From: Flavobacteriales bacterium
GTDB taxonomy: Bacteria > Bacteroidota > Bacteroidia > Flavobacteriales > Schleiferiaceae
DNA: 64,000 nt
Direction: 5' to 3'
NCBI GenBank assembly: GCA_002707525.1
Contig: PAND01000004.1
Coordinates: 68,479-132,478 of the forward strand
Below are positions 9,507 to 18,386 of this stretch, piece after piece; within the stretch, counting starts at the first letter, position 1; the number at the start of each line of letters is the position of its first letter. A program made the position numbers and the translations under genes. Below the pieces are notes generated by a model. The model saw only the letters and a list, made by a program, of their open reading frames with translations, searched no databases and was not told where the DNA came from.

Positions 9507-9839
9507 ATGAGTGAGGAGTTAACACATAGCGAAATGCAAAAGATTGGAGAAGAAGTTGTAGGCGTGCTTTGCAACATCTTTGATCCTGAAATTCCCGTAG
9601 ATATTTATCAGCTTGGATTAATATACGATGTAAAGGTTAGCACAGAACGTGATGTGCATATATTGATGACCTTAACCTCACCCAATTGTCCAGTAGCAGA
9701 AAGCATGCCTCAGGAAGTAAAAGAAAAGTCGCGTGCATTAGATAGTGTAAATGATGTTGAAGTTGAAATCACCTTCGAACCCCCTTGGGATAAAAGCATG
9801 ATGAGCGAAGAAGCAAAATTAGAATTAGGAATGCTCTAA
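9507..9839 (+). CDS. sufT: SufT-like MIP18/DUF59 protein
   Basis: A 110-residue single-domain MIP18 (DUF59) protein. Family features are DPEIPVDIYQLGLIYDV, LTSPNCPVAESMP with the conserved cysteine, and FEPPWDKSMMSEEAKLELGML. In SUF operons such proteins (SufT) help maturation of Fe-S proteins under high demand. It lies 12 bp after sufE and closes the operon. A second protein with this fold, PaaD, is encoded near 53.5 kb but carries an extra zinc-binding tail. Confidence 0.85.
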   Translation: MSEELTHSEMQKIGEEVVGVLCNIFDPEIPVDIYQLGLIYDVKVSTERDVHILMTLTSPNCPVAESMPQEVKEKSRALDSVNDVEVEITFEPPWDKSMMSEEAKLELGML

Positions 9840-9971
9840 AGGCTATAGAAATTTAAGTTTTCCTAAAACAAAAACCTTTAAAGAGGTAATCCGTTAAACA
9901 TTGTGTTAATTTGACGCTCGTTATTCAAAGAATCGAGTGATTTTTTGTGAATTTGAAAAAATACCTACTGA

Positions 9972-11411
9972 ATGAAAATTGGAATTGATGCCATTTCATA
10001 TTATGTACCCAATCATTACCTTCCTATTGAAGCCCTTGCAAAAGCGAGGAATATTGAATATGCTAAATTAAATAAGGGACTAGGTCTAACCTCTATGTCT
10101 TTTCCTGATGTTGATGAGGACGCTGCCTCAATGGGGGCAAATGCAGTTTTAGATTTATTCCAAAGAGAGTCGCTCAATCCTTCAGATGTTGGTAGGATCT
10201 ACCTTGGTACTGAAAGTGCTTTAGATAGTGCTAAACCCACAGCCACATACATTCTTGATTTAGTTGAAAAGGAATTAAGTACCGAATTTGGTCCTCGGTC
10301 ATTAAAAAATACAGATGCTGTAGATATGACCTTCGCTTGCATTGGTGCTGTAGATGCCCTTGAAAATGCATGCCTCTACCTTAAGCAAAATCCAGGTAAA
10401 AAAGCAATCATTGTGGCTTCAGATTTGGCAAAATACAATCTTGGATCTACTGGTGAATACACTCAAGGTGCTGGAGCTGTGGCTCTACTTATTTCAAAGG
10501 ATCCAGCAATCATTTCATTAGGTTCAGAAATAGGCGTTGCAACAAAAGGAGAGCGAGATTTCTTTAAACCGAGACGAACGCAAACGAAATCATCCGTTCT
10601 TGTACAAGCTGCACATCTACTAGGAATAAACCTCAATGAGGAAGAAGCTAAAACAAAACTACTAGATGCAAAAGGGTTTTGGGGAGGTAACACCATGATA
10701 AGAACTTATCTTGAGGAACCTGTTTTTGACGGTCAATACAGCAATAGCGCATATATAGCCCGTATAAAAGAAGCATTAGAAGATTTCCAAAGTAAAATAT
10801 CATTGAATCCAGCCTTGGATTGGGGCCGTGTTGTAATGCACCTACCTTATGCATTTCAAGGCAGACGCATGCTGGTAAATTTTTACCTTGACTGGATGCA
10901 AACGAATGGCAGATGGAATGAAGTAGTTGAGGCTGTTGGATCTGAAAAACCTGAAAATAAAGAGGAATCAAAAAATTGGGTTAGAACCTTTAGTAAAAGT
11001 GACTATTATAAGGCATACGTTGACAAAGCGCTTGCGCCAGCCGAGCGTGCCTCAGGTTTGATTGGAAACATGTACACCGCTTCCATATTTATGGGCCTGC
11101 TTAGTACTCTATGTGATGCTGCAGAAAAAGGAGATAATATTGAAGGTGTCTGCATAGGGTTCATGGGCTATGGCTCTGGCAGCAAGGCAAAAGTATTCCA
11201 AGGTTATGTGCAAAAAGGGTGGTCTAAAGTGGCTCAATTAAATCTTTTTGAAAGACTTAATCAACGGACAGCAGTTGATTTTAACACCTACGAAAATTGG
11301 CACAACGAGCGTCTTTCTTTACCCATTCTTCCAAAGAAAAATGTTTTCGTTCTTGAGGGTCTAAGAACAGAAGAGAATCAAGAGTTTTTCAGAGATTACA
11401 AAAGACAATAA
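9972..11411 (+). CDS. mvaS: hydroxymethylglutaryl-CoA synthase
   Basis: The enzyme condenses acetyl-CoA with acetoacetyl-CoA to HMG-CoA in the mevalonate route to isoprenoids. It has 479 residues, within the larger end of the family. The catalytic glutamate is probably E81 in YLGTESALDSAKPT, the acylated cysteine C123 in MTFACIGAVDALENA, and the general-base histidine lies in VVMHLPYAFQGRRM. The mevalonate pathway is normal in Flavobacteriales and would feed carotenoid and retinal synthesis for the rhodopsin at 33 kb. That link is metabolic, not genetic. Confidence 0.88.
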   Translation: MKIGIDAISYYVPNHYLPIEALAKARNIEYAKLNKGLGLTSMSFPDVDEDAASMGANAVLDLFQRESLNPSDVGRIYLGTESALDSAKPTATYILDLVEKELSTEFGPRSLKNTDAVDMTFACIGAVDALENACLYLKQNPGKKAIIVASDLAKYNLGSTGEYTQGAGAVALLISKDPAIISLGSEIGVATKGERDFFKPRRTQTKSSVLVQAAHLLGINLNEEEAKTKLLDAKGFWGGNTMIRTYLEEPVFDGQYSNSAYIARIKEALEDFQSKISLNPALDWGRVVMHLPYAFQGRRMLVNFYLDWMQTNGRWNEVVEAVGSEKPENKEESKNWVRTFSKSDYYKAYVDKALAPAERASGLIGNMYTASIFMGLLSTLCDAAEKGDNIEGVCIGFMGYGSGSKAKVFQGYVQKGWSKVAQLNLFERLNQRTAVDFNTYENWHNERLSLPILPKKNVFVLEGLRTEENQEFFRDYKRQ

Positions 11412-11420
11412 TCTACGGTA

Positions 11421-11921
11421 ATGGCGAATCAGGAAATTGTAAATAAGGTAGCGCAAAGCTCATTAATCACCTTTAACTTGGAGGATTATTTTCCAGCCAA
11501 GGTGACCGATTTGGACATCGCGCAATTCCTTGACAAGGGACTGCTTTTACGCGAAAAAGAATATCGAACAGCGCTCAAAGAGGTTGACCACACTCCATTT
11601 AAAGACTCAGTTGTTCGTCTACATTGCTCTAGTGACGCGATTCTTCCAGCTTGGGCCTCCATTCTTGTTGCTGCAATATTAAGCGAACATGAAATTAATT
11701 GCTTCTGGGCAGGAACAGAAACCGAGTTCTATTCACAATATTACCGATGGAAATTATCCCAAGTGAATTGGGACCAATTTAATGGGAAGCCCGTTATCAT
11801 TAAGGGTTGTGGCAACTCAAAAATACCGCAAGATGCATATGTTCACGCAGCAGTAGCTCTTAAGAGGTTTGCCAAGAGAATAAGTTATGGCGAAGCATGT
11901 TCAGCTGTTCCCCTTAGATAA
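11421..11921 (+). CDS. DUF2480 family protein
   Basis: A 166-residue soluble protein resembling the Bacteroidota-specific DUF2480 family (features: EIVNKVAQSSLITFNLEDY, VVRLHCSSDAILPAWA, WDQFNGKPVIIKGCG). Its function is unknown. It follows mvaS by 9 bp and is probably cotranscribed. A hairpin resembling a terminator lies just after it. Confidence 0.75.
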   Translation: MANQEIVNKVAQSSLITFNLEDYFPAKVTDLDIAQFLDKGLLLREKEYRTALKEVDHTPFKDSVVRLHCSSDAILPAWASILVAAILSEHEINCFWAGTETEFYSQYYRWKLSQVNWDQFNGKPVIIKGCGNSKIPQDAYVHAAVALKRFAKRISYGEACSAVPLR

Positions 11922-11923
11922 TT

Positions 11924-11961
11924 ATTAAGGAGTCATCATTGCGGCTTCTTAATTCTTTTTC
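11924..11961 (+). terminator. likely intrinsic terminator after mvaS-DUF2480
   Basis: ATTAAGGAG (11924-11932) pairs with CTTCTTAAT (11945-11953) with one G-U pair and a 12-nt loop. The stem is followed by a T-rich run (TTCTTTTTC). It starts 2 bp after the stop codon. Confidence 0.5.
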
Positions 11962-12032
11962 ATTTGCCACTGCTATCTGAAGGCTGACTTTTGAGCGCCA
12001 CAAGAGTCAAAAGGATTAACTACCTTCATGTC

Positions 12033-13238
12033 ATGAATGTCAAAACAAGCGAAGTAAACGCGCTGAAACTTCAAGGTATAGTTCCTTTTAATATCAATTT
12101 TGCGTTGTTAATACTCTTGAGCGCAGGAATACTGATGCATATCCTCTTGATCGGCATTTCTAATGGAGGTACGCTCATGGCAATTGCGCTTTTTTCGGTG
12201 ATAATTGGGGGCGGTATAGCACGCCGAATTCATCCTTTAGCTGAGGCCTACTTTGAAACGATAGTTATTTGTTTCCTCCTTTATAATTGTTATTATTTCT
12301 ACGTTGACCTTAATATACTTCCTCTTGTTGGATTAGTTGCCATATTCGTTCAAAGGGTCACCATGTTCACTTTCAATTTTCGATATATTAGTTTAATATG
12401 GTCGATTGTTCTTTATATTCTGCCATTGGCCGTCGCGTCATTAGTAGTAATAGATATTTCACCTCGTTATCAAATACCATTGCCTAACACATATGAAATG
12501 AAGCTAGCAGGGGTTGGTATGCTTTTAATTTCAACTAGTATTTCATTTCAAACGGTTTTTTGGTTTAGAAAAACTATTAAAAACATTGAAAAGCGTGAAT
12601 CAAAAGTCAAAGGCTCTTACAAACAAGTACTAGAACTGAATCAAATCTTAAGTCATAACCTAAGAACACCATTGGCCAACGCGCTGGGACAACTGGAAAT
12701 TGCAGAAAGAACAGATAACTACAAAAAGTATGTCCATCAGGTTAAGAAAGCTCTAGTTGAAGTTACCGTACAAACATCTAGTGTTAATAACGCTAAAAAG
12801 GCGTTTGAAGGAACCAATAATGTTAATGAATTCCTCTTAAAGTGGAAGGAAGTTTACAAACACGAATTAGTACAATTCCAATTTCTTGAAAACAAAATCA
12901 AATACGAAATGTCAGAAGAAGTTGCAATTGCTCTAGCGGTTTCATTTGATATTTTTGTAAAAAATTCTTTTGAGGCATCTGCAAATGAGGTAATTATAAA
13001 AGTGAAAGAAAAAGCATCTACACTTAAAATCGAGTTATTAGATAATGGCAAGGGAGCTTCACCTCATATCATTGAAATGTTCGGAAAACCTATGACGAGT
13101 TTGAAAGAGCACGGGACTGGAATAGGAACTTATCTTGCCCAAAGATTGCTTTTAAGCGCTGGTGTTCATGTTAGTTTCTCCAATAGAGAAAATACATCAG
13201 GTTTTAAAGTCGGTATAGAGGTTTCACAGATGATTTAA
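12033..13238 (+). CDS. membrane histidine kinase, orphan (paralogue 1)
   Basis: A protein of 401 residues if begun at the ATG at 12033. An upstream TTG at 11991 would give 415 but is less likely. About six membrane helices fill the first 180 residues, with no recognised sensory domain. The H-box is ILSHNLRTPLANALGQLEIAE (phosphoacceptor H208). The ATPase domain follows: N-box KNSFEASANE, G1 LLDNGKGAS, G2 GTGIGTYLAQRL. No response regulator gene is adjacent. It is closely similar to the gene at 14030, so the pair arose by local duplication. The sensed signal is unknown. Confidence 0.82.
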   Translation: MNVKTSEVNALKLQGIVPFNINFALLILLSAGILMHILLIGISNGGTLMAIALFSVIIGGGIARRIHPLAEAYFETIVICFLLYNCYYFYVDLNILPLVGLVAIFVQRVTMFTFNFRYISLIWSIVLYILPLAVASLVVIDISPRYQIPLPNTYEMKLAGVGMLLISTSISFQTVFWFRKTIKNIEKRESKVKGSYKQVLELNQILSHNLRTPLANALGQLEIAERTDNYKKYVHQVKKALVEVTVQTSSVNNAKKAFEGTNNVNEFLLKWKEVYKHELVQFQFLENKIKYEMSEEVAIALAVSFDIFVKNSFEASANEVIIKVKEKASTLKIELLDNGKGASPHIIEMFGKPMTSLKEHGTGIGTYLAQRLLLSAGVHVSFSNRENTSGFKVGIEVSQMI

Positions 13239-13274
13239 TCTTTGTTTTTGCGCTAAAAGAAGCTTCACTTCTAG

Positions 13275-13940
13275 TTACAATGTTACAGAAAAACCGATAT
13301 TCTGGCTCGTGGCGGTTTCGAGTTCACTTGTGAGCACTCCTGAAGTAACAATTGGATTTAAACCGTAGTAATAATACAGGTTCAACGGTCCACGCCCGAA
13401 TTTTACATATGTACCATATCTAAGTGTGCTAAATCCTCCTAGATTATAGAATTTAACCCGGTATATATCTGAGTTGAAGTATGAATATGAATCAGCCAAG
13501 TAACCAATTACACCCCCAATATAAAGGCGCGTATACCTTCCCAAATTATTAGATGTAGATCTAAAGCGGAATTCAATTATACCATCTAAATACTCGGTTG
13601 CAAATCTGTTTGAGGCATATTCGCGGTCATTTATAAACCCTATTGATTGCGTTCCATCGGAATCTACATTGACATGCAGATTCCCGTGATAGAAATGTCC
13701 GCTGTATCCTATTCCATAAGCAACTCCAAAATGACTAAGTCCTAAATGATGTTCCCTCAGGAATTGCATTTCTTGGGAGTTGGCTCGCCATGACGGTATG
13801 TAAGACGCATCTGCGCCAACAATCATTAACGAAGACGTATTAAAGGAAATTCCTTCTCCGCGTTCGGGGATAAATACTTTTTCCTGTGCCTTTGCAGAAA
13901 GTAACAAACATAAAAAAAGAGTGACAGCATTAAATTTCAT
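13275..13940 (-). CDS. secreted or outer-membrane beta-barrel protein
   Basis: A 221-residue protein with a signal peptide (about 1-18, ending at AKAQ). The remainder alternates hydrophobic and polar residues with many aromatics (GLSHFGVAYGIGYSGHFYHG, YTRLYIGGVIGYLADSYSYF), as in small outer-membrane barrels. It sits between the two paralogous kinases on the opposite strand and is divergent from the second. The last residues (QNIGFSVTL) resemble a barrel-closing strand. No enzyme motif is seen; the family is not recognised. Confidence 0.65.
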   Translation of the reverse strand: MKFNAVTLFLCLLLSAKAQEKVFIPERGEGISFNTSSLMIVGADASYIPSWRANSQEMQFLREHHLGLSHFGVAYGIGYSGHFYHGNLHVNVDSDGTQSIGFINDREYASNRFATEYLDGIIEFRFRSTSNNLGRYTRLYIGGVIGYLADSYSYFNSDIYRVKFYNLGGFSTLRYGTYVKFGRGPLNLYYYYGLNPIVTSGVLTSELETATSQNIGFSVTL

Positions 13941-14029
13941 AATATGTAGAAGCTAGTAAGAGTATCTCGCTATGAGTTAGTATTATTGTGTTTGTAGAGA
14001 ATCAATGATTTTAAGAAGGTTAACATAAC

Positions 14030-15214
14030 ATGCAGCCCATAAATAACGTTTTATCATCATGGGACACCACAGCTATGACTAAGACTCTTGTTATAGTTGG
14101 GGGTATTGTTTTCTCAATTTTGACTTATTTTGACATTTCACCTGGGGGTCTTTTACTTTCAAGCTGCTTATTAAGTGCCGCAATAATCAATCCATTAACC
14201 AAACGAATAAGTCCCGTTTTTGAGGCTTATGTAGATATTGGAACAATTTGTTTTTTCGCATACAACAGTTATTACTTTTATAAAGATATAAGCCTAATTC
14301 TCTTACTCGGTCTTACTGCTTTGTCCGTGATAAGAATAGTCATGCATAGTTTTGTTTTTCGCGGTAAAAAGCTCTTTTGGACGTTAGGACTTCACCTAAT
14401 TCCGGTTTCCACAGCTATACTATTTGTGCTTAATATTGAACCTTTTTATTCCATACCCATACCTACAGAGCAAGAATTACTAGTAATAGGCACAACAACA
14501 ATTATAGCATTTTCTTTATTATTTATTCAAACCATTGTTGCTTATGTAAACACTCTAAATTATATCGAATCCAGTAAAGAGGAGGTTTCCTATTCTTATA
14601 AACAGGTTCTCGAACTTAATCAGATATTAAACCATAACCTAAGAACTCCACTTGCTACTGCCTTAGGACAATTGGAAATAGCTGAAATTCATCTTAAAGA
14701 AAATAAACATATTGCAAAAGCTAAAGAGGCTTTGAGTCTGGTGGTAAATCAAACTGCAAGTGTAAATAATGCAAAAAAAGCTTTTTATCAGACTACATCG
14801 GTGATAGAATTTCTTACAAATTGGAAAGCTCTCTTCAATTATGAGATGGTTGATTTTGAACTTGTAAAAAATCGGGACAAATATTTATTGACAGAACAAG
14901 TAGCTATTGCATTGGCAGTGTCATTAGATGTTTTTAGCCAAAATTCAATAGATGCCAATGCAGATGAATTACTGATGCGAATAGAAAGTAAACGCAACAG
15001 TCTTCGCATTGATATCACAGATAATGGAGACGGTGCCTCAGAGGAAACTATAGGTTTGTTAGGTAAACCCATGACAAGCAGGAAAGAGCATGGGGCGGGT
15101 TTAGGAACCTACCTTGCTCAAAGGCTTATAGTTAGTTCGGGAGGTAAGGTTTATTTTTCAAACAGAAAAAGAGAGAAAGGTTTTAGAGTGATTATAGAAA
15201 TTTTACCTCGTTAG
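14030..15214 (+). CDS. membrane histidine kinase, orphan (paralogue 2)
   Basis: A 394-residue protein with about six N-terminal membrane helices and a kinase core. The H-box is ILNHNLRTPLATALGQLEIAE (H202), the N-box QNSIDANADE, G1 ITDNGDGAS and G2 GAGLGTYLAQRL. It matches the gene at 12033 almost block by block from SYKQVLELNQIL to the end (for example EQVAIALAVSLDVF against EEVAIALAVSFDIF), while the membrane part is more diverged. No receiver or output domain is present or encoded next to it. Confidence 0.82.
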   Translation: MQPINNVLSSWDTTAMTKTLVIVGGIVFSILTYFDISPGGLLLSSCLLSAAIINPLTKRISPVFEAYVDIGTICFFAYNSYYFYKDISLILLLGLTALSVIRIVMHSFVFRGKKLFWTLGLHLIPVSTAILFVLNIEPFYSIPIPTEQELLVIGTTTIIAFSLLFIQTIVAYVNTLNYIESSKEEVSYSYKQVLELNQILNHNLRTPLATALGQLEIAEIHLKENKHIAKAKEALSLVVNQTASVNNAKKAFYQTTSVIEFLTNWKALFNYEMVDFELVKNRDKYLLTEQVAIALAVSLDVFSQNSIDANADELLMRIESKRNSLRIDITDNGDGASEETIGLLGKPMTSRKEHGAGLGTYLAQRLIVSSGGKVYFSNRKREKGFRVIIEILPR

Positions 15215-15229
15215 ATAGCTTTTATTCCA

Positions 15230-16003
15230 TTATTTAATACTGAGGTGAATTGGCGCAAAACCTTCCATTACCAACCTGATATCATCTCCTTGTTCTACGG
15301 ATAACATTGGCCCTAAAGCGCCCGATAAAAGCACTTCGCCTTTATGAAGGACCTCTCCTTGGGAGCACATTTTCTGTGCAAGCCATAGCGCAGCATTTAA
15401 TGGATTATCCATGCACGCTCTGCCATTCCCTTGACTACAGATTTCTCCGTTTTTATATAGAGCTATTGAAACATTTGCGGGATTCAATTCTTCAATTGTT
15501 TTAGAGTCATCCCCTAATATAAAGTGCGATCCTGAAGCATTGTCCGCAATCGTATCCGAAATCTGAATATCCCAATCTTCCACTCTTGAATCTACAATCT
15601 CAATAGACGCCTTGACCTCAGCTATTGCGTCCACCAAAATATCCATACTTAGATTATTACTAGTAATATCCTTACCCAAAATAAATGCCAATTCTCCCTC
15701 TACTTTAGGAAGTATGAGCCTTGAGCTGTCTATGCTCTTAGAATTAGAAACATCCATGGTATCAAATAAAATCCCATAATCTGGTTGATCAACGCCAAGC
15801 TGTCTCTGAACCGCAAAGGATGTAAGACCTATCTTCTTACCTACTACCTTTTCACCTCTTGCTTTACGCAAACCAACAAGCTCTTTTTGAATGGTATAAG
15901 CGGCATCAATGTCGTTATTGATGAGGCCTCTTAGTGGGCTTATGCTTTGTCCTGAATTTAACGCGTCAAACAATTGTTTGCCGAGGTCTTGATACAATGA
16001 CAT
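15230..16003 (-). CDS. 2-keto-4-pentenoate hydratase / FAH-superfamily enzyme
   Basis: A 257-residue protein from the ATG at 16003; a longer frame to 16057 runs into the promoter of hmgA. Features of the MhpD/4-oxalocrotonate decarboxylase group are VVGKKIGLTSFAVQRQLGV, VEGELAFILGKDI (metal-binding acidic residues), VEDWDIQISDTIADNASG and a final GALGPMLSVEQGD. Members hydrate or decarboxylate short 2-keto acids from ring cleavage. It is divergent from the homogentisate genes with 71 bp between them, but the classical homogentisate route does not need this enzyme. The substrate is uncertain. Confidence 0.72.
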   Translation of the reverse strand: MSLYQDLGKQLFDALNSGQSISPLRGLINNDIDAAYTIQKELVGLRKARGEKVVGKKIGLTSFAVQRQLGVDQPDYGILFDTMDVSNSKSIDSSRLILPKVEGELAFILGKDITSNNLSMDILVDAIAEVKASIEIVDSRVEDWDIQISDTIADNASGSHFILGDDSKTIEELNPANVSIALYKNGEICSQGNGRACMDNPLNAALWLAQKMCSQGEVLHKGEVLLSGALGPMLSVEQGDDIRLVMEGFAPIHLSIK

Positions 16004-16033
16004 TTGTAAGGATTTAACTCCTCTAAAGTAGTG

Positions 16034-16041
16034 TATATTTG
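16034..16041 (+). promoter_or_regulatory. candidate -7 element of hmgA
   Basis: TATATTTG matches the Bacteroidota -7 consensus TAnnTTTG exactly and lies 33 bp before the hmgA ATG. No well-spaced -33 TTTG is visible; the nearest, at 16003-16006, is too far. Confidence 0.4.
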
Positions 16042-16074
16042 TAGGGAACCTGCACAAACTAAAGAGTCATTCCT

Positions 16075-17232
16075 ATGCCGTTTTATCAAAAGCAAGGACA
16101 ATTCCCTCATAAGCGCCACACTCAATTTCGTAAAGAAAACGGCAGCTTGTTTCATGAAGAACTATTTGGAACTATTGGCTTTGACGGTATGTCGTCATTG
16201 TTATATCATGTTCATCCACCTACAATGGTCAAAGAAGTTGGGTTGAGTAGCAGTATAGCGCCAAAAATCGCAGTAGATACAAACATGAAGGCATACAGGT
16301 TCAAAGGATTTGATGTCAAACCTGCTGAGGATTATTTAGAAAGTCGTGTTCCTGTGCTCACCAATAAAGACTGTACCATTTCATTAGCAGCACCAACCTC
16401 TTCAATGAGCAAGTACTTTTATAAAAATGCACAAAATGATGAAGTTGTTTTTGTGCACGAAGGAAGCGGTACGTTAAAAACTCAATTTGGAGATTTAGTT
16501 TTTAAGGATGGTGACTATCTGGTCATCCCTAGAGGGATGATACAACAGTTCCAATTCACAGACTCTAATAATAGGTTATTAATAATAGAAAGCAGTCATC
16601 CAATCTATACACCAAAGCGATATCGCAATTGGTTTGGACAATTACTTGAGCATAGCCCCTATTGTGAACGTGATATTCGAACGCCTGAACTAACACCGGC
16701 CAAGGATGAAATAGGCGATTTCACCATCAAAGTAAAAAAAGAAGAAATGTTGCATTCATATATGTATGCCACACACCCTTTTGATGTAGTTGGATGGGAC
16801 GGATTTAACTATCCCTATGCATTTAGCATTCATGACTTTGAACCTATTACAGGCAGAGTTCACCAACCCCCGCCCGTACATCAAACATTTGAGACAAAAG
16901 CTTTTGTGATTTGTTCATTTGTACCTAGACTATACGATTACCATCCGCAATCCATACCGGCTCCATACAATCATAGTAATATTGATTCAGATGAAGTACT
17001 CTACTATGTAGACGGTGATTTTATGTCGCGAAACAATATTGGAAGAGGACAGATCACTCTTCATCCCTCAGGGATACCGCATGGTCCGCATCCTGGAACC
17101 TATGAGGCAAGTATTGGGAAAAAAGAAACCTTAGAACTAGCCGTAATGGTGGACACATTTGCACCTTTAAAAATCACTGAACAAGCCCTTAACTTGGATG
17201 CCGGTGACTATCATAAGAGTTGGATTAAATAA
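16075..17232 (+). CDS. hmgA: homogentisate 1,2-dioxygenase
   Basis: Opens the ring of homogentisate with O2 to give maleylacetoacetate, the central step of tyrosine breakdown. It has 385 residues, somewhat shorter than the human or Pseudomonas enzymes. The iron-site region PAPYNHSNIDSDEVLYY supplies H300 and an acidic ligand (D306 or E307), and LHPSGIPHGPHPG supplies H330 and H336. The N-terminus begins MPFYQKQGQFPHKRHTQF, as in the short bacterial form. It heads a same-strand cluster with hpd and fahA. Confidence 0.92.
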   Translation: MPFYQKQGQFPHKRHTQFRKENGSLFHEELFGTIGFDGMSSLLYHVHPPTMVKEVGLSSSIAPKIAVDTNMKAYRFKGFDVKPAEDYLESRVPVLTNKDCTISLAAPTSSMSKYFYKNAQNDEVVFVHEGSGTLKTQFGDLVFKDGDYLVIPRGMIQQFQFTDSNNRLLIIESSHPIYTPKRYRNWFGQLLEHSPYCERDIRTPELTPAKDEIGDFTIKVKKEEMLHSYMYATHPFDVVGWDGFNYPYAFSIHDFEPITGRVHQPPPVHQTFETKAFVICSFVPRLYDYHPQSIPAPYNHSNIDSDEVLYYVDGDFMSRNNIGRGQITLHPSGIPHGPHPGTYEASIGKKETLELAVMVDTFAPLKITEQALNLDAGDYHKSWIK

Positions 17233-17241
17233 CCTATCAGA

Positions 17242-18366
17242 ATGACAAACATATTGCCCAAACAATACACAGATGCTAAAGATTTCCTGGAGCTTTGGGG
17301 CACCGACCACGTGGAAATTTATGTAGGAAACGCGAAGCAAAGCGCCTATTACTTTAAAACTGCTTTTGGTTTTCAGGAAGTAGCGTATGCCGGATTAGAA
17401 ACAGGTGTAACAGACCGTACCTCATATGTGCTTCAACAAGATAAAATCCGATTGGTCATTACCTCTTCTTTGGTAAAAGACAGCACCATAAATGAGCACC
17501 TAAACGAGCACGGCGACGGAGTAAAAATTGTTGCGCTCTGGGTACCCGATGCAACAAAGGCATTTAGCGAGACAACCTCCCGAGGGGCTCGTCCTTACCA
17601 AAAACCACAGGTTATTGAAGATACAAATGGAAAAGTAGTAACCTCAGGAATTTACACCTATGGAGAAACCATTCATTTGTTTGTTGAACGGGATGACTAC
17701 AAAGGACCTTTTCTTCCCGGCTATGTTGCACGCAAACCTCAATACCAACCTTCAGGCGTAGGATTAAAATACATAGACCATATGGTGGGTAATGTAGATT
17801 GGGGACAAATGAATACCTGGGTAAAATTCTATGCAGAAGTCATGGGGTTTTCACAAATCATCTCGTTTGATGATAAAGATATCTCTACGGAATATACTGC
17901 ACTAATGTCCAAGGTAATGTCCAATGGCAATGGTAGAATTAAGTTTCCTATAAATGAACCGGCAGAAGGGAAAAAACGTTCTCAAATTGAAGAGTATATT
18001 GACTTTTACAATGGTGCTGGAGTGCAACATTTAGCGCTTGCAACTGATAATATCATACATACCATTCACGAACTTCGTGCAAGAGGTGTTGAATTTTTAG
18101 ACGTCCCGGATACATATTATAATGACTTGAAAGACCGAGTCGGTGCTATAGAGGAGGATATGGAAGTCCTCAAGAAATATAAGATTCTCGTGGACCGAGA
18201 TGATGAAGGGTATTTGTTACAACTATTTACAAGACCTCTAATGGATAGACCAACAGTCTTTATTGAAATCATTCAACGAAAAGGCGCAACAAGTTTTGGA
18301 AAAGGTAATTTCAAAGCACTATTTGAGGCTATTGAAAGAGAACAAGAACAAAGAGGTACACTTTAA
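17242..18366 (+). CDS. hpd: 4-hydroxyphenylpyruvate dioxygenase
   Basis: Converts 4-hydroxyphenylpyruvate to homogentisate, supplying the substrate of the preceding gene. The 374-residue protein has two glyoxalase-fold halves. The Fe(II) ligands are visible: a histidine in LKYIDHMVGNV, one in AGVQHLALATDNI and a glutamate in PTVFIEIIQRKG. The start is 9 bp after hmgA. Confidence 0.95.
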   Translation: MTNILPKQYTDAKDFLELWGTDHVEIYVGNAKQSAYYFKTAFGFQEVAYAGLETGVTDRTSYVLQQDKIRLVITSSLVKDSTINEHLNEHGDGVKIVALWVPDATKAFSETTSRGARPYQKPQVIEDTNGKVVTSGIYTYGETIHLFVERDDYKGPFLPGYVARKPQYQPSGVGLKYIDHMVGNVDWGQMNTWVKFYAEVMGFSQIISFDDKDISTEYTALMSKVMSNGNGRIKFPINEPAEGKKRSQIEEYIDFYNGAGVQHLALATDNIIHTIHELRARGVEFLDVPDTYYNDLKDRVGAIEEDMEVLKKYKILVDRDDEGYLLQLFTRPLMDRPTVFIEIIQRKGATSFGKGNFKALFEAIEREQEQRGTL

Positions 18367-18386
18367 CCTAAACATATAAGGATTTC

